A DNA stretch of 64,000 nt, taken from assembly GCF_022288825.1 (NCBI RefSeq), contig NZ_JAKOOW010000024.1, positions 70,211-134,210 on the forward strand, written 5' to 3'. Position numbers and translations under genes: made by a program. This document shows positions 1-8,716 of the stretch, one piece after another; positions within the stretch are counted from its first letter, which is position 1, and every line of letters begins with the position of its first letter. The stretch is from Kingella pumchi. Lineage in GTDB: Bacteria > Pseudomonadota > Gammaproteobacteria > Burkholderiales > Neisseriaceae. Below the pieces are notes generated by a model. It saw nothing but the letters and a program-made list of their open reading frames with translations, was not told the origin of the DNA and made no database searches.

Positions 1-16
1 AAGCCGCGCTTTGGCT

Positions 17-22
17 TATAAT
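17..22 (+). promoter_or_regulatory. -10 box of prfA
   Basis: A perfect TATAAT lies 62 bases before the prfA start and is followed by a GC-rich CGCCGCC stretch. The same arrangement (TATAAT or TACAAT, then CG-rich sequence) precedes many genes in this window. No convincing -35 can be judged because the window begins just upstream. Confidence 0.65.
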
Positions 23-53
23 CGCCGCCTTTTCTTTCCCCTTTATTGAGTCC

Positions 54-70
54 TTTCAGGCTGCCTGAAA
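54..70. repeat. palindromic DUS in the prfA leader
   Basis: TTTCAGGCTGCCTGAAA, a 17-base near-perfect palindrome. The minus strand reads AGGCAGCCTGAA, the Kingella-type uptake sequence. It lies between the -10 box and the start codon, so it would be transcribed in the 5' leader. Confidence 0.85.
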
Positions 71-84
71 GGCCGTTCCGCCTT

Positions 85-1161
85 ATGAAACCTTCTGTTT
101 TAAGCAAACTGCAAACCCTGTCCGACCGCCTGGAAGAAGTAACCGCGCTACTTGGCTCGCCCGAAGCCGTCGCCGATATGGACAACTACCGCCGTCTCAA
201 CCAAGAGCACGCCGAGCTTACCCCCGTAGTGGAAACCTACCGCGCCTACACCCAAGCGCAAAGCGATTTGGCGGACGCCGAAGAAATGCTGTCCGACCCC
301 GAAATGAAAGACTTTGCCGCCGAAGAAATCGACGCGGCCAAAGCCAAAATCGAAGCGCTGGACACCGAGCTGCAAAAACTGCTGCTGCCCAAAGACGCCG
401 ATGACGACAAAAACATCTTCATCGAAATCCGCGCCGGCACCGGCGGCGACGAAGCCGCGCTGTTTGCAGGTGATTTGCTGCGCATGTACAGCCGCTACGC
501 CGAGCGCAACCGCTGGCAGGTGGAAATCGTCTCCGCCAACGAAAGCGATTTGGGCGGCTATAAAGAAGTGATCGTGCGGCTGATCGGGCTGGGCGCATAC
601 AGCAAACTCAAATTTGAATCGGGCGGCCACCGCGTGCAACGCGTGCCTGCCACCGAGAGCCAAGGGCGCATCCACACCTCCGCCTGCACCGTCGCCGTGA
701 TGCCCGAAGCGGACGAGCTCGAAGAAATCCAGCTCAACCCCGCCGATTTGCGCATCGACACCTTCCGCGCATCGGGCGCGGGCGGCCAGCACATCAACAA
801 AACCGACTCCGCCGTGCGCATCACCCACCTGCCCACCGGCATGGTGGTGGAATGCCAAGACGGCCGCAGCCAGCACGCCAACAAAGCCCAAGCGATGAAA
901 GTTTTGGCCGCGCGGCTCAACGACGCGCAAAAACGCGAAGCCCAAGCCAAAGAAGCCGCCGAGCGCAAATCGCTGATCGGCAGCGGCGACAGAAGCGAGC
1001 GCATCCGCACCTACAACTACCCGCAAGGCCGCGTTACCGACCACCGCATCAATCTCACCTTGCACAAGCTGGATTTTGTGATGGACGGCGATATGGAAGA
1101 GATTACCGCCGCGCTGATTGCCGAGCATCAGGCGGAATTGTTGGCGGCGATGGGGGATTAA
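85..1161 (+). CDS. prfA: peptide chain release factor 1
   Basis: Class I release factor that reads UAA and UAG and triggers hydrolysis of peptidyl-tRNA on the ribosome. The 358-residue product has the RF1 codon-recognition tripeptide PAT at 188-190 and the catalytic GGQ at 233-235, the glutamine of which is the usual PrmC methylation target. The reading frame is open 13 codons further upstream, but those codons read through the leader DUS. The ATG at 85 gives the normal family length and an MKPSVLSKL start. prmC is not adjacent here. A DUS hairpin follows the gene. The identification is secure. Confidence 0.97.
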   Translation: MKPSVLSKLQTLSDRLEEVTALLGSPEAVADMDNYRRLNQEHAELTPVVETYRAYTQAQSDLADAEEMLSDPEMKDFAAEEIDAAKAKIEALDTELQKLLLPKDADDDKNIFIEIRAGTGGDEAALFAGDLLRMYSRYAERNRWQVEIVSANESDLGGYKEVIVRLIGLGAYSKLKFESGGHRVQRVPATESQGRIHTSACTVAVMPEADELEEIQLNPADLRIDTFRASGAGGQHINKTDSAVRITHLPTGMVVECQDGRSQHANKAQAMKVLAARLNDAQKREAQAKEAAERKSLIGSGDRSERIRTYNYPQGRVTDHRINLTLHKLDFVMDGDMEEITAALIAEHQAELLAAMGD

Positions 1162-1167
1162 AGCCGA

Positions 1168-1206
1168 AGGCAGCCTGAAAATGCCAAACAGGCTTTCAGG
1201 CTGCCT
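1168..1206. terminator. DUS-pair hairpin after prfA
   Basis: AGGCAGCCTGAAA (1168-1180) and TTTCAGGCTGCCT (1194-1206) form a 13-base inverted repeat seven bases after the prfA stop. There is no clear T run, so termination may be partial. Confidence 0.5.
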
Positions 1207-1229
1207 GAATTCCAACAGGAAACCAACCT

Positions 1230-2183
1230 ATGTCCTTCACCTTCCGCCGCCACAAAAAACTGCACAAACAAGCCTACGCCGCCTTCGACAGCGGCGAACT
1301 GGCGCAGGCCGCCGAATACTTCGCCAAGCTGGTCAAACGCTTTCCCGACGACAGCGCCTACCACTATATGCAGGGTTTGACCGCCAAAAACCGCATGGAC
1401 TGGCCGAGTGCCCTGCGTGCCAACCTGCGCGCCATCGAATGCGCCGACGGTTTTGCCGAAGGCGCGCACTGGAACGCCGCCATCGCCGCCACCGCCCTGC
1501 ACGACTGGCACACCGCCCGCCGAATGTGGGCGGCCTGCGGCATCGCCATCCCCGAAGGCGAAGGCGAAATCCGTGCCGACTTCGGCATCGCCGTTATCCG
1601 CCTCAACCCGTGGGCAGACGGCGAAACCGTGTACGCCCGCCGCATCGACCCCGTCCGCGCCCAAATCATCAACGTGCCGCTGCCCGAAAGCGGCTGGCGT
1701 TTCGGCGACATCGCCCTGCACGACGGCGCACCCACCGGCACCCGAGACGACGGACAAGGCGGCGAAGTCCATGTATTCAACGCCTTTGAATGCTGGAGGC
1801 CGTCTGAAACCCCGACCCATACCGCCTTCGTCCGCTGCCCCGCCGCCGCAGACGCACACGCGCTCACCGAACTGCTGGAACAGCACGGCTGGACGGCCGA
1901 AGACTGGACGCAAAGCCTGCGCTATCTCTGCCTGCGTTGCAGCTACGGCATCCCGCACGAACACACGGACGCCGCCCCAAGCGTAGAGCAGGCCGACACT
2001 TGGCAGACCGAGCGCAGCATCGGCATCGCCGCCCCCGCTGCCCAATCTGCCAAACTGGAAACTGCCTTGCAAAACTGGGCAGCCGCCGCCCCCGGCCGCG
2101 AAGTTTCCGACATCTGCCGGCAGAACTACCCGCTGCCCGCGCGGCAGGACGGCAGGGTCTGGTGGATCGGAAGCAGCGAATAA
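1230..2183 (+). CDS. TPR-like hypothetical protein
   Basis: A 317-residue protein without signal peptide or membrane segments. The first ~90 residues form helical pairs with the spacing of tetratricopeptide repeats (FDSGELAQAAEYFAKLV, then a second pair near 50-85), suggesting a protein-binding scaffold. The rest, including many Trp, Cys and His residues, matches no family I recognise. It starts 68 bases after prfA with an AGGA-type ribosome site at 1217-1220. It carries one copy of the non-native uptake sequence AGGCCGTCTGAA at 1797-1808, read as RPSE, so part of the gene may have been exchanged with another Neisseria species. Function unknown. Confidence 0.75.
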   Translation: MSFTFRRHKKLHKQAYAAFDSGELAQAAEYFAKLVKRFPDDSAYHYMQGLTAKNRMDWPSALRANLRAIECADGFAEGAHWNAAIAATALHDWHTARRMWAACGIAIPEGEGEIRADFGIAVIRLNPWADGETVYARRIDPVRAQIINVPLPESGWRFGDIALHDGAPTGTRDDGQGGEVHVFNAFECWRPSETPTHTAFVRCPAAADAHALTELLEQHGWTAEDWTQSLRYLCLRCSYGIPHEHTDAAPSVEQADTWQTERSIGIAAPAAQSAKLETALQNWAAAAPGREVSDICRQNYPLPARQDGRVWWIGSSE

Positions 2184-2226
2184 ACCGATTCAGGCTGCCT
2201 GAAAGTTTTAGCGAAAGTTTCCAAAC

Positions 2227-2730
2227 ATGATCCGCAAGCGTAACAAGATGATAGATTTCGGCTCGCTCCACCGCAGCAAAATGGCGTTTTACCTGCTGGT
2301 GCTGTTCTGCACGGCGGGAGTATGGTTGCTGTGGGCGCAGGCGGTTTCCAAGGGGGAAGTGTCGCTGAATTTGGAAAGCGTGCGCCAAGTGGGGCTGCTG
2401 ACCGCGTTTACCGTTTCTTGGGCGGGCTATACCTTTTTCCGCTTCCGCCACATCCGCCGCGTGCGCTTTGATCCGCAGGCACAAATGCTGCTGCTGGAAG
2501 ACTTTGCGTGGAAAAAGCTGTCGTGGCAGCCTGTGCACCGCATCGCCCGCAGCCAAATCCATGCCCTTGCCTACCAATTCGCATTTAGCGGCGAATCGCC
2601 GATCCGGCTGCTGCTGGCAAACGGCGAAGACATCCTGATCGGCGCCAGCGGCGATGCTTCCCGCGCCAAGATTTATGCCCGAACCATCGCCCGCAAAACC
2701 GGCCTGCCGTTTGTCGAGTTGAAAAAATAG
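2227..2730 (+). CDS. two-pass inner-membrane hypothetical protein
   Basis: A 167-residue protein with a basic start (MIRKRNK), a membrane segment at about 20-38, a second at about 57-73, and a cytoplasmic or periplasmic domain of about 90 residues rich in beta-strand-like sequence (RLLLANGEDILIGASG). The layout of two short helices plus a small domain resembles PH-like or YcxB-type membrane proteins, but no motif settles it. An internal ATG at 2248 is an alternative start. A DUS hairpin closes the gene. Confidence 0.65.
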   Translation: MIRKRNKMIDFGSLHRSKMAFYLLVLFCTAGVWLLWAQAVSKGEVSLNLESVRQVGLLTAFTVSWAGYTFFRFRHIRRVRFDPQAQMLLLEDFAWKKLSWQPVHRIARSQIHALAYQFAFSGESPIRLLLANGEDILIGASGDASRAKIYARTIARKTGLPFVELKK

Positions 2731-2731
2731 T

Positions 2732-2771
2732 TTTCAGGCTGCCTGATTCCCGTCTTTCAGGCAGCCTGAAA
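2732..2771. terminator. DUS-pair hairpin
   Basis: TTTCAGGCTGCCTGA and TTTCAGGCAGCCTGAAA pair across an eight-base loop just after the stop at 2730 and ahead of map. Confidence 0.5.
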
Positions 2772-2802
2772 CCCCGCAACACCCACATTTAAAGGACATT
2801 TT

Positions 2803-3579
2803 ATGCCCGTGATTATCAAAACCCCCGCCGAAATCGAAAAAATGCGCGAGCTGGGCCGACTGGCCGCCGAAGCGCTCGACTACATCGGAGATTTCGTCAA
2901 ACCCGGCGTAACCACCAACGAAATCAACCAGCTGATCCACGATTACCACATCAATGTGCAGGGCGGCTATCCCGCGCCGTTGCACTACGGCAGTCCGCCC
3001 TTTCCCAAATCCTGCTGCACTTCGGTGAACCATGTGATCTGCCACGGCATTCCCGACGACAAGCCGCTGAAAAACGGCGACATCATCAATATCGACGTTA
3101 CCATCAAAAAAGACGGCTTTCACGGCGATTCCAGCCGCATGTACGCCGTCGGCCAGATCAGCCCGGTTGCCAAGCGCCTGATCGATACCACCCACGCCGC
3201 GATGATGGCCGGCATCGAAGCGGTGCGCCCCGGCGCCACGCTGGGCGACGTCGGCCACGCCTGCCAGCAGGTGGCCGAAAACGCCGGCTATTCGGTGGTG
3301 CAGGAATTTTGCGGCCACGGCATCGGCCGCGGCTTTCACGAAGAGCCGCAGGTGCTGCACTACGGGCGCAAAGGCAGCGGCCTGAAGCTGCAGCCGGGGA
3401 TGATTTTCACCGTCGAGCCGATGATCAACCAGGGTAAACGCCACCTGAAAATCCTGGCCGACGGCTGGACGGTGGTCACCAAAGACCGCAGCCTGTCCGC
3501 CCAGTGGGAGCACGAAGTGCTGGTTACCGATACCGGCTACGAAATCCTGACCGTCAGCCCGAAAACGGGCCGGCCGTAA
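2803..3579 (+). CDS. map: type I methionine aminopeptidase
   Basis: Removes the initiator methionine from nascent proteins in the cytoplasm. The 258-residue product has the full dinuclear metal site of the family: D98, D109, H172, E205 and E236, with the substrate-binding H81 in the NHVICHG motif. Length and the missing N-terminal extension are those of bacterial type I enzymes. An AAAGGA ribosome site precedes the ATG. It forms a single-gene unit between a DUS hairpin (2732-2771) and a palindromic DUS (3582-3598). The adjacent rpsB seen in many bacteria is absent. Confidence 0.97.
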   Translation: MPVIIKTPAEIEKMRELGRLAAEALDYIGDFVKPGVTTNEINQLIHDYHINVQGGYPAPLHYGSPPFPKSCCTSVNHVICHGIPDDKPLKNGDIINIDVTIKKDGFHGDSSRMYAVGQISPVAKRLIDTTHAAMMAGIEAVRPGATLGDVGHACQQVAENAGYSVVQEFCGHGIGRGFHEEPQVLHYGRKGSGLKLQPGMIFTVEPMINQGKRHLKILADGWTVVTKDRSLSAQWEHEVLVTDTGYEILTVSPKTGRP

Positions 3580-3581
3580 AC

Positions 3582-3598
3582 TTTCAGGCTGCCTGAAA
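3582..3598. repeat. palindromic DUS after map
   Basis: TTTCAGGCTGCCTGAAA, three bases after the map stop codon. The following 200 bases up to 3803 hold further DUS copies near 3639 and 3726 and nothing else I can identify. Confidence 0.8.
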
Positions 3599-3803
3599 GC
3601 GCAGCGGGATTGCGAAGCCCAAGCCGGTTTTTGCGTTTTCAGGCTGCCTTTTGCCCAACAGATGCGGCGGCAGATCCGTGCCGCCTTTGGTTTATCCGCC
3701 GCCGGCAGGGTGCGGGGCGCTGCGTTTCAGGCTGCCTGAACACGCGGTTGCCAAGCGCAAACGCCATCCCGCCCTGCCGCCGGCATTGCAACGGAAATCC
3801 GCC

Positions 3804-5429
3804 ATGCTGACCTACACTCCGCCCGAATCCGGCCGCCCCGCCGGCAGCCGCGAGTATCCGTGGATGCTGCTGCTTTTGGTGTTTGCCTGGCTGTGGCCGG
3901 GCGTGTTTTCGCATGATTTGTGGCGGCCGTACGAGCCGGAAACTTTTGCCGCCGTCGAGCATTTCCTGCGCCACGGCTCGGTGGCAGGGGCTTCCACGCT
4001 GCCGCCGCCTTATGTGTGGCTGGCGGCGCTGTTTGTGCGCCTGCTCTCGCCGTGGGCGCTCGATGCCTATTCGGCGGCGCGCGTTGCCAGCGTGGTGTTT
4101 ACCGCACTGGGGCTGGCCGGCTGCGGCATGGCCTGTGCCCGCATGCTCGACCGCCACGCCGCCCGCAGCATGTTGCTGGTGCTGATTGCTTCGGCGGGGC
4201 TGACGGCGGCCGGCCATTTTCTCGGGCCGGTGCCGGTGCTGTTTGCCGGTGCCGGACTGTATTGGTGGGGGATGGCGGCGGCGCAGCGGCAGGTGGTGTT
4301 TTCCGGCGTGCTCTCGGCGCTGGCGCTGCTGCTGCTGTTTCAGACCGGCGGGGCGCTGGTGGCCGCCGCCGCGCTCTTGGCGGGGGTGCTGCCCCATGTG
4401 TTTGCCGGCTGGCGGCGGCGCCATCTGCTGTGGCTGCTGTACACGCTGGCGGTCGTGCTGCCACTGTTGGCCAGCCATTTTCTGCTGCTGGCAAAAAACC
4501 ATCCGGCGGCGTTTGATGTTTATCTGCGCCGGCAGCTGTTTGGCGTGTTTGGCGGGTTGGACGGCTTTCAGGCTGCTTTCAGCCTGCCTTACTATCTGAT
4601 GCATCTGGCCTGGTTTGCCCTGCCGGCCTGGCCGCTGGCGCTGTGGACGGCGGTGAAAACGCCGGCCGCGCAGCGTGCGGTTTTCCTGCCGGCGCTGTGC
4701 TGGCTGGCGGTGTTCGGCCTGCTGCTGGCGCTGATGCCGCAGCACAACCGCGATTATCTGGTGCTGCTGCTGCCGCCCTTGGCGCTGGCTGCTTCGGCGC
4801 AGCTTGACAGTCTCAAGCGCGGAGTGGCGGCGTTTTTCAACTGGTTCGGCATGATGACTTTCGGGCTGGCGGCGGTGTTCCTGTGGCTGGGCTTTATGGC
4901 GATGAACTACGGCTATCCGGCGCGGCTGGCCGCCCGCGCCGCCTATTTCAGCCCGTATTACACGCCGCATATCCGGCCGCTGCCGATTCTGTTTGCCCTG
5001 TTGTTCGGCCTGATGTGGCTGGTGGCGGTGCGCCGGCGCCGCATCCGCGGCCGGCAGGCGGTAACCAACTGGGCGGCGGGCATCACGCTGGTGTGGGCGC
5101 TGCTGTTTACCCTGTTTCTGCCCTGGCTCGATGCCGCCAAAAGCTATCGGCCGGTGGTCTTGCAGATGGAACAGTCGCTCGATGATGGCGTGCGCGCCGA
5201 TTTTGCCGCCGGCGCCTGCCTGCTGATCCGCCGCCCGAACAGCGACGGCTATCTGGCCTGGCAGCAGTACGGCAGCCTGAAAATCGGCGGCGAAAACGAC
5301 AACTGCCGCTACGAACTTTTGGAAACCGACCCGCGCACCGAAGCCGTGCCGGAAAACGCTCTGTGGCAGGGACGGCGCCCGCGCAGCAAAAACCAGCTTT
5401 TTGTGCTGGTGCGGCACGACGGCTTTTAG
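3804..5429 (+). CDS. ArnT/PMT-like membrane glycosyltransferase (GT39-type)
   Basis: A 541-residue polytopic inner-membrane protein with about 11-12 hydrophobic segments. The first periplasmic loop, right after the first helix, reads SHDLWRPYEPE. This matches the acidic catalytic-loop position of the ArnT/protein-mannosyltransferase superfamily, which transfers sugars from polyprenyl-phosphate carriers. A small soluble C-terminal tail follows residue 440. The substrate cannot be read from the sequence. The open frame extends 51 codons upstream, but the start at 3804 follows directly on the Neisseriaceae homologue pattern of a short polar lead before helix 1. Two DUS copies are read within it, one giving FQAAF at 4567 and one GSLK at 5271. 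Confidence 0.8.
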   Translation: MLTYTPPESGRPAGSREYPWMLLLLVFAWLWPGVFSHDLWRPYEPETFAAVEHFLRHGSVAGASTLPPPYVWLAALFVRLLSPWALDAYSAARVASVVFTALGLAGCGMACARMLDRHAARSMLLVLIASAGLTAAGHFLGPVPVLFAGAGLYWWGMAAAQRQVVFSGVLSALALLLLFQTGGALVAAAALLAGVLPHVFAGWRRRHLLWLLYTLAVVLPLLASHFLLLAKNHPAAFDVYLRRQLFGVFGGLDGFQAAFSLPYYLMHLAWFALPAWPLALWTAVKTPAAQRAVFLPALCWLAVFGLLLALMPQHNRDYLVLLLPPLALAASAQLDSLKRGVAAFFNWFGMMTFGLAAVFLWLGFMAMNYGYPARLAARAAYFSPYYTPHIRPLPILFALLFGLMWLVAVRRRRIRGRQAVTNWAAGITLVWALLFTLFLPWLDAAKSYRPVVLQMEQSLDDGVRADFAAGACLLIRRPNSDGYLAWQQYGSLKIGGENDNCRYELLETDPRTEAVPENALWQGRRPRSKNQLFVLVRHDGF

Positions 5430-5449
5430 GATTTGCGTATATTTGCTGT

Positions 5450-5481
5450 TTTCAGGCTGCCTACTTTCAGGCAGCCTGAAA
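5450..5481. terminator. DUS-pair hairpin
   Basis: TTTCAGGCTGCCT and AGGCAGCCTGAAA separated by a very short loop, 20 bases after the glycosyltransferase stop and upstream of the fbp promoter. Confidence 0.5.
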
Positions 5482-5536
5482 ACCTTTTCGCGCAAAAAAA
5501 GCCCCGCCGCCGATTGGTAAGCGCGGCGCTTTCCCG

Positions 5537-5542
5537 TACAAT
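5537..5542 (+). promoter_or_regulatory. -10 box of fbp
   Basis: TACAAT followed by CCGTGCC, 37 bases before the fbp ATG, in the same context as the other -10 boxes of the window. Confidence 0.5.
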
Positions 5543-5578
5543 CCGTGCCTGTTTTCCCCACCGCATAAGGACTTTGCC

Positions 5579-6553
5579 ATGGTCGCGACTTTCGCCCGCT
5601 TTCTCGAACAACAACACGCCGCGCACGGCACCGATCAGGCGCTGATCGATACCGTTGCCGCCGTAGTCGCCGCCTGCGGCGCGATCCAGGCCAAAGTGCG
5701 GCTGGGCGCGCTCGCCGGCGTGCTGGGCGAGGCCGGCAGCGGCAATGTGCAGGGCGAGGCGCAGAAAAAACTCGATGTGATCGCCAATGATATTCTGGTG
5801 GCCGCGCTCAAAGCTGAGCCGGCGGTGGCGGGGCTGGCCAGCGAGGAAGAAGACAGTTTCGTTTCCTGCAACGAGGGCGGCCGCTATCTGGTGCTGTTCG
5901 ACCCTTTGGACGGCTCGTCGAATATTGACGTGAACATTTCCATCGGCACCATTTTCTCGGTACTCGCCAAGCCCGAAGGCAGCCTGAAAACCGAAAGTTT
6001 CCTGCAGGAGGGCAGCCGCCAGCTGGCCGCCGGCTATGTGCTTTACGGCCCGCAAACCCTGCTGGTGCTGACCTTCGGCAAGGGCGTGGCGGTGTTTACG
6101 CTCGATGACAAAGGCGAGTTTGTCCAAACCGCCGCCAACCCGCAGGTGCCGGCGGCCACCGCCGAATTTGCCATCAATATGTCCAACCGCCGCCATTGGG
6201 AAGAACCGGTGCGCCGCTATATCGACGAATTACTGGCCGGCAGCGAAGGCGTGCGCGGCAAAAACTACAATATGCGCTGGGTGGCCAGCATGGTGGCCGA
6301 AGTGCACCGCATCCTGATGCGCGGCGGCGTGTTTATGTATCCCAAAGACAATCGCGACCCCGCCAAGCCCGGCAAGCTGCGGCTGATGTACGAAGCCAAC
6401 CCGCTGGCGCTGGTGCTGCGCGAGGCCGGCGGCGCCTGCTGCGACGCGCGCCAGGATATGCTCGACATCCGGCCGCAGGCGCTGCACCAGCGCGTGGCGG
6501 TGGTGCTCGGCAGCCGCGAGGAAGTCGAATACCTGTGCCGTCTGCATGATTAA
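5579..6553 (+). CDS. fbp: fructose-1,6-bisphosphatase, class 1
   Basis: Hydrolyses fructose 1,6-bisphosphate to fructose 6-phosphate, the committed step of gluconeogenesis, in the cytoplasm. The 324-residue product has the class-1 metal and phosphate signature FDPLDGSSNID at 107-117 and the acidic EEED cluster at 89-92 just upstream. One DUS is read inside as GSLK near residue 134. The gene stands alone between DUS hairpins with its own TACAAT promoter. Identification is secure. Confidence 0.96.
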   Translation: MVATFARFLEQQHAAHGTDQALIDTVAAVVAACGAIQAKVRLGALAGVLGEAGSGNVQGEAQKKLDVIANDILVAALKAEPAVAGLASEEEDSFVSCNEGGRYLVLFDPLDGSSNIDVNISIGTIFSVLAKPEGSLKTESFLQEGSRQLAAGYVLYGPQTLLVLTFGKGVAVFTLDDKGEFVQTAANPQVPAATAEFAINMSNRRHWEEPVRRYIDELLAGSEGVRGKNYNMRWVASMVAEVHRILMRGGVFMYPKDNRDPAKPGKLRLMYEANPLALVLREAGGACCDARQDMLDIRPQALHQRVAVVLGSREEVEYLCRLHD

Positions 6554-6554
6554 C

Positions 6555-6593
6555 AGGCAGCCTGAAAGCGGCGCAAACATTTTCAGGCTGCCT
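6555..6593. terminator. DUS-pair hairpin after fbp
   Basis: AGGCAGCCTGAAA and TTTCAGGCTGCCT inverted pair starting two bases after the fbp stop. Two further DUS copies follow at about 6621 and 6638. Confidence 0.55.
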
Positions 6594-6742
6594 GCAGGCG
6601 CATCAAACCAGCACCCAAGCAGCCTGAAAACCCCGAAAGCAGCCTGAAAACTTCAGGCGCCATTACCGACAACAACAAACCGCGTCCCGCCCGCACCGGC
6701 GGCAGGGGCGCCGGCAAACCGCCAGACACAAGGAATCCGCAC

Positions 6743-8644
6743 ATGACATGGAGCATCGATGCTTCGGCATCCACCTACGGCATCAAACACTGGGGCGACG
6801 GCTATTTTTTCATCGCCGACAACGGCGAAGTGATGGTGCGCCCCAATCCCGACAGCCAGGCCGCTGTCAGCCTGTACGATTTGGTGCACCAGCTCAACGA
6901 ACGCGGCCAGGATCTGCCGATGCTGTTCCGCTTTCCCGATATTTTGCAGGATCGCGCGCTGCGCCTGTGCCGCGCGTTTAACCGCTCCATCCGCAAAAAC
7001 GACTACCAGGGCAGCTACACCGCCATCTACCCGATTAAAGTCAACCAGCAGGAGAGCGTGGTCAAAAACCTGATCGTGCCGAAAAACGACGAAGTGTCCA
7101 TCGGTCTGGAAGCCGGTTCAAAACCCGAGCTGATGATTGTGCTGGCCTTTGCCCCCAAAGGCGGCACCATCGTCTGCAACGGCTACAAAGACCGCAATTT
7201 CATCCGTCTGGCGCTGATGGGGCAGCGGCTCGGCCACCAGGTGTTTATCGTCATCGAGAAAGAAAGCGAAGTCGATATCGTCATCGAAGAAGCGGCCAAG
7301 CTCAATGTGCGCCCAAATCTCGGCATCCGCGTGCGCTTATCGTCGCTCGCATCGAGCAAATGGGCGGACACCGGCGGCGAAAAAGGCAAGTTCGGCCTGT
7401 CTGCCGCGCAGATTATTTCCGCCGCCGAGCGCCTGAAAGCCGCCGGTTTGGGCGAGTGCGTGCGCCTGATGCACTTTCATATGGGTTCGCAGATTTCCAA
7501 TATCGCCGACTACCGGCTGGGCTTCAAAGAAGCCGTGCGCTATTTTGCCGAACTGCGCGGCTTGGGGCTGCCGATTGATTATGTCGATGTCGGCGGCGGG
7601 CTGGGCGTCGATTACGACGGCACCCACTCGCGCAACGCCAGCTCGGTCAATTACGACATCGGCGAATATTCCTACACCATTATCTCGATGCTGCGCGAGT
7701 ATTGCGACGAATACGGCATCCCGCATCCCAACGTCTTCAGCGAATCCGGCCGCGCGCTCACCGCCCACCACGCGGTGCTGGTTACCAATGTAACCGACGT
7801 CGAAAGCCTGCCCGAAAGCGTGGCGGGCATCGGCGACGAGCGCGACAACTATTCCTTCGCCACCCAAAAGCTGATCCACCTGATGGAAAAAGGCATCGAC
7901 AGCGAGATGGTTACCGAAACCTACTACCGCATCGGCCACTATCTGGCGGAAGTAACCGAAAACTACATCGACGGCAAAATCGGCCTGCCGGAAAAAGCGC
8001 TGGCCGAGCAGGTGTACGCGGTGTTGTGCCGCCGCCTGAAAAAAGGCCTGCAGACCAGCCACCGCGCCCAGCGCCAGGTGTTCGACGACTTGATCGACAA
8101 ACTCGCCGACAAATATTTCTGCAACTTCAGCGTGTTCCAAAGCCTTCCCGATACCTGGGCCATCGGCCAGGTGCTGCCGATTATGCCCATCCACCGGCTG
8201 GGCGAAAAACCCAACCGCCGCGCCATCCTGCAGGATCTGACCTGCGATTCCGACGGCAAACTCAGCCGCTACGTCGATCAGCAGAGCATCGAATCGAATA
8301 TGCCGCTGCACGCCCCCAATAAAGGCCAGCCCTATCTGATCGGCGTGTTTATGGTCGGCGCCTATCAGGAAATTCTCGGCGACATGCACAACCTATTCGG
8401 CGACACCGATTCGGTGAATGTGTATGTGCGCAGCGACGGCAGCGTCGAATACTCCGGCATGGAAGAGCACGACACCATCGAAGACATGCTGCGCTACGTC
8501 CATCTCCAGCCGCAGGAAGTCATCAACAAATTCGAAGAAAAACTGCGCTGGGCCAAGCTCGAACGCAACGAGCAGCGCATCTACACCGCCGAATTTTTCC
8601 ACACGCTCAAACAAAGCAGCTATCTGAGTCTGGAAGAAGACTGA
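6743..8644 (+). CDS. speA: biosynthetic arginine decarboxylase
   Basis: PLP enzyme that converts arginine to agmatine, the first step of the SpeA-SpeB putrescine route. The 633-residue length fits the family. The PLP lysine is K99 in the YPIKVNQQ motif, and the glycine-rich phosphate loop appears as DVGGGLGVDYDG near residue 280. The ATG is preceded by AAGGAAT. The usual partner speB (agmatinase) is not in the window. A strong DUS hairpin with a T run follows, so it is probably monocistronic. Confidence 0.96.
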   Translation: MTWSIDASASTYGIKHWGDGYFFIADNGEVMVRPNPDSQAAVSLYDLVHQLNERGQDLPMLFRFPDILQDRALRLCRAFNRSIRKNDYQGSYTAIYPIKVNQQESVVKNLIVPKNDEVSIGLEAGSKPELMIVLAFAPKGGTIVCNGYKDRNFIRLALMGQRLGHQVFIVIEKESEVDIVIEEAAKLNVRPNLGIRVRLSSLASSKWADTGGEKGKFGLSAAQIISAAERLKAAGLGECVRLMHFHMGSQISNIADYRLGFKEAVRYFAELRGLGLPIDYVDVGGGLGVDYDGTHSRNASSVNYDIGEYSYTIISMLREYCDEYGIPHPNVFSESGRALTAHHAVLVTNVTDVESLPESVAGIGDERDNYSFATQKLIHLMEKGIDSEMVTETYYRIGHYLAEVTENYIDGKIGLPEKALAEQVYAVLCRRLKKGLQTSHRAQRQVFDDLIDKLADKYFCNFSVFQSLPDTWAIGQVLPIMPIHRLGEKPNRRAILQDLTCDSDGKLSRYVDQQSIESNMPLHAPNKGQPYLIGVFMVGAYQEILGDMHNLFGDTDSVNVYVRSDGSVEYSGMEEHDTIEDMLRYVHLQPQEVINKFEEKLRWAKLERNEQRIYTAEFFHTLKQSSYLSLEED

Positions 8645-8652
8645 TTCACGCA

Positions 8653-8689
8653 AAAGGCAGCCTGAAAAGCTTTCAGGCTGCCTGTTTTT
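8653..8689. terminator. DUS-pair terminator after speA
   Basis: AAAGGCAGCCTGAAA and TTTCAGGCTGCCT form a long stem with a two-base loop, followed by a TTTTT run. It is one of the most terminator-like DUS pairs in the window. Confidence 0.7.
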
Positions 8690-8716
8690 CCCCAAATCCC
8701 ACAGAAAGGAAACGCA

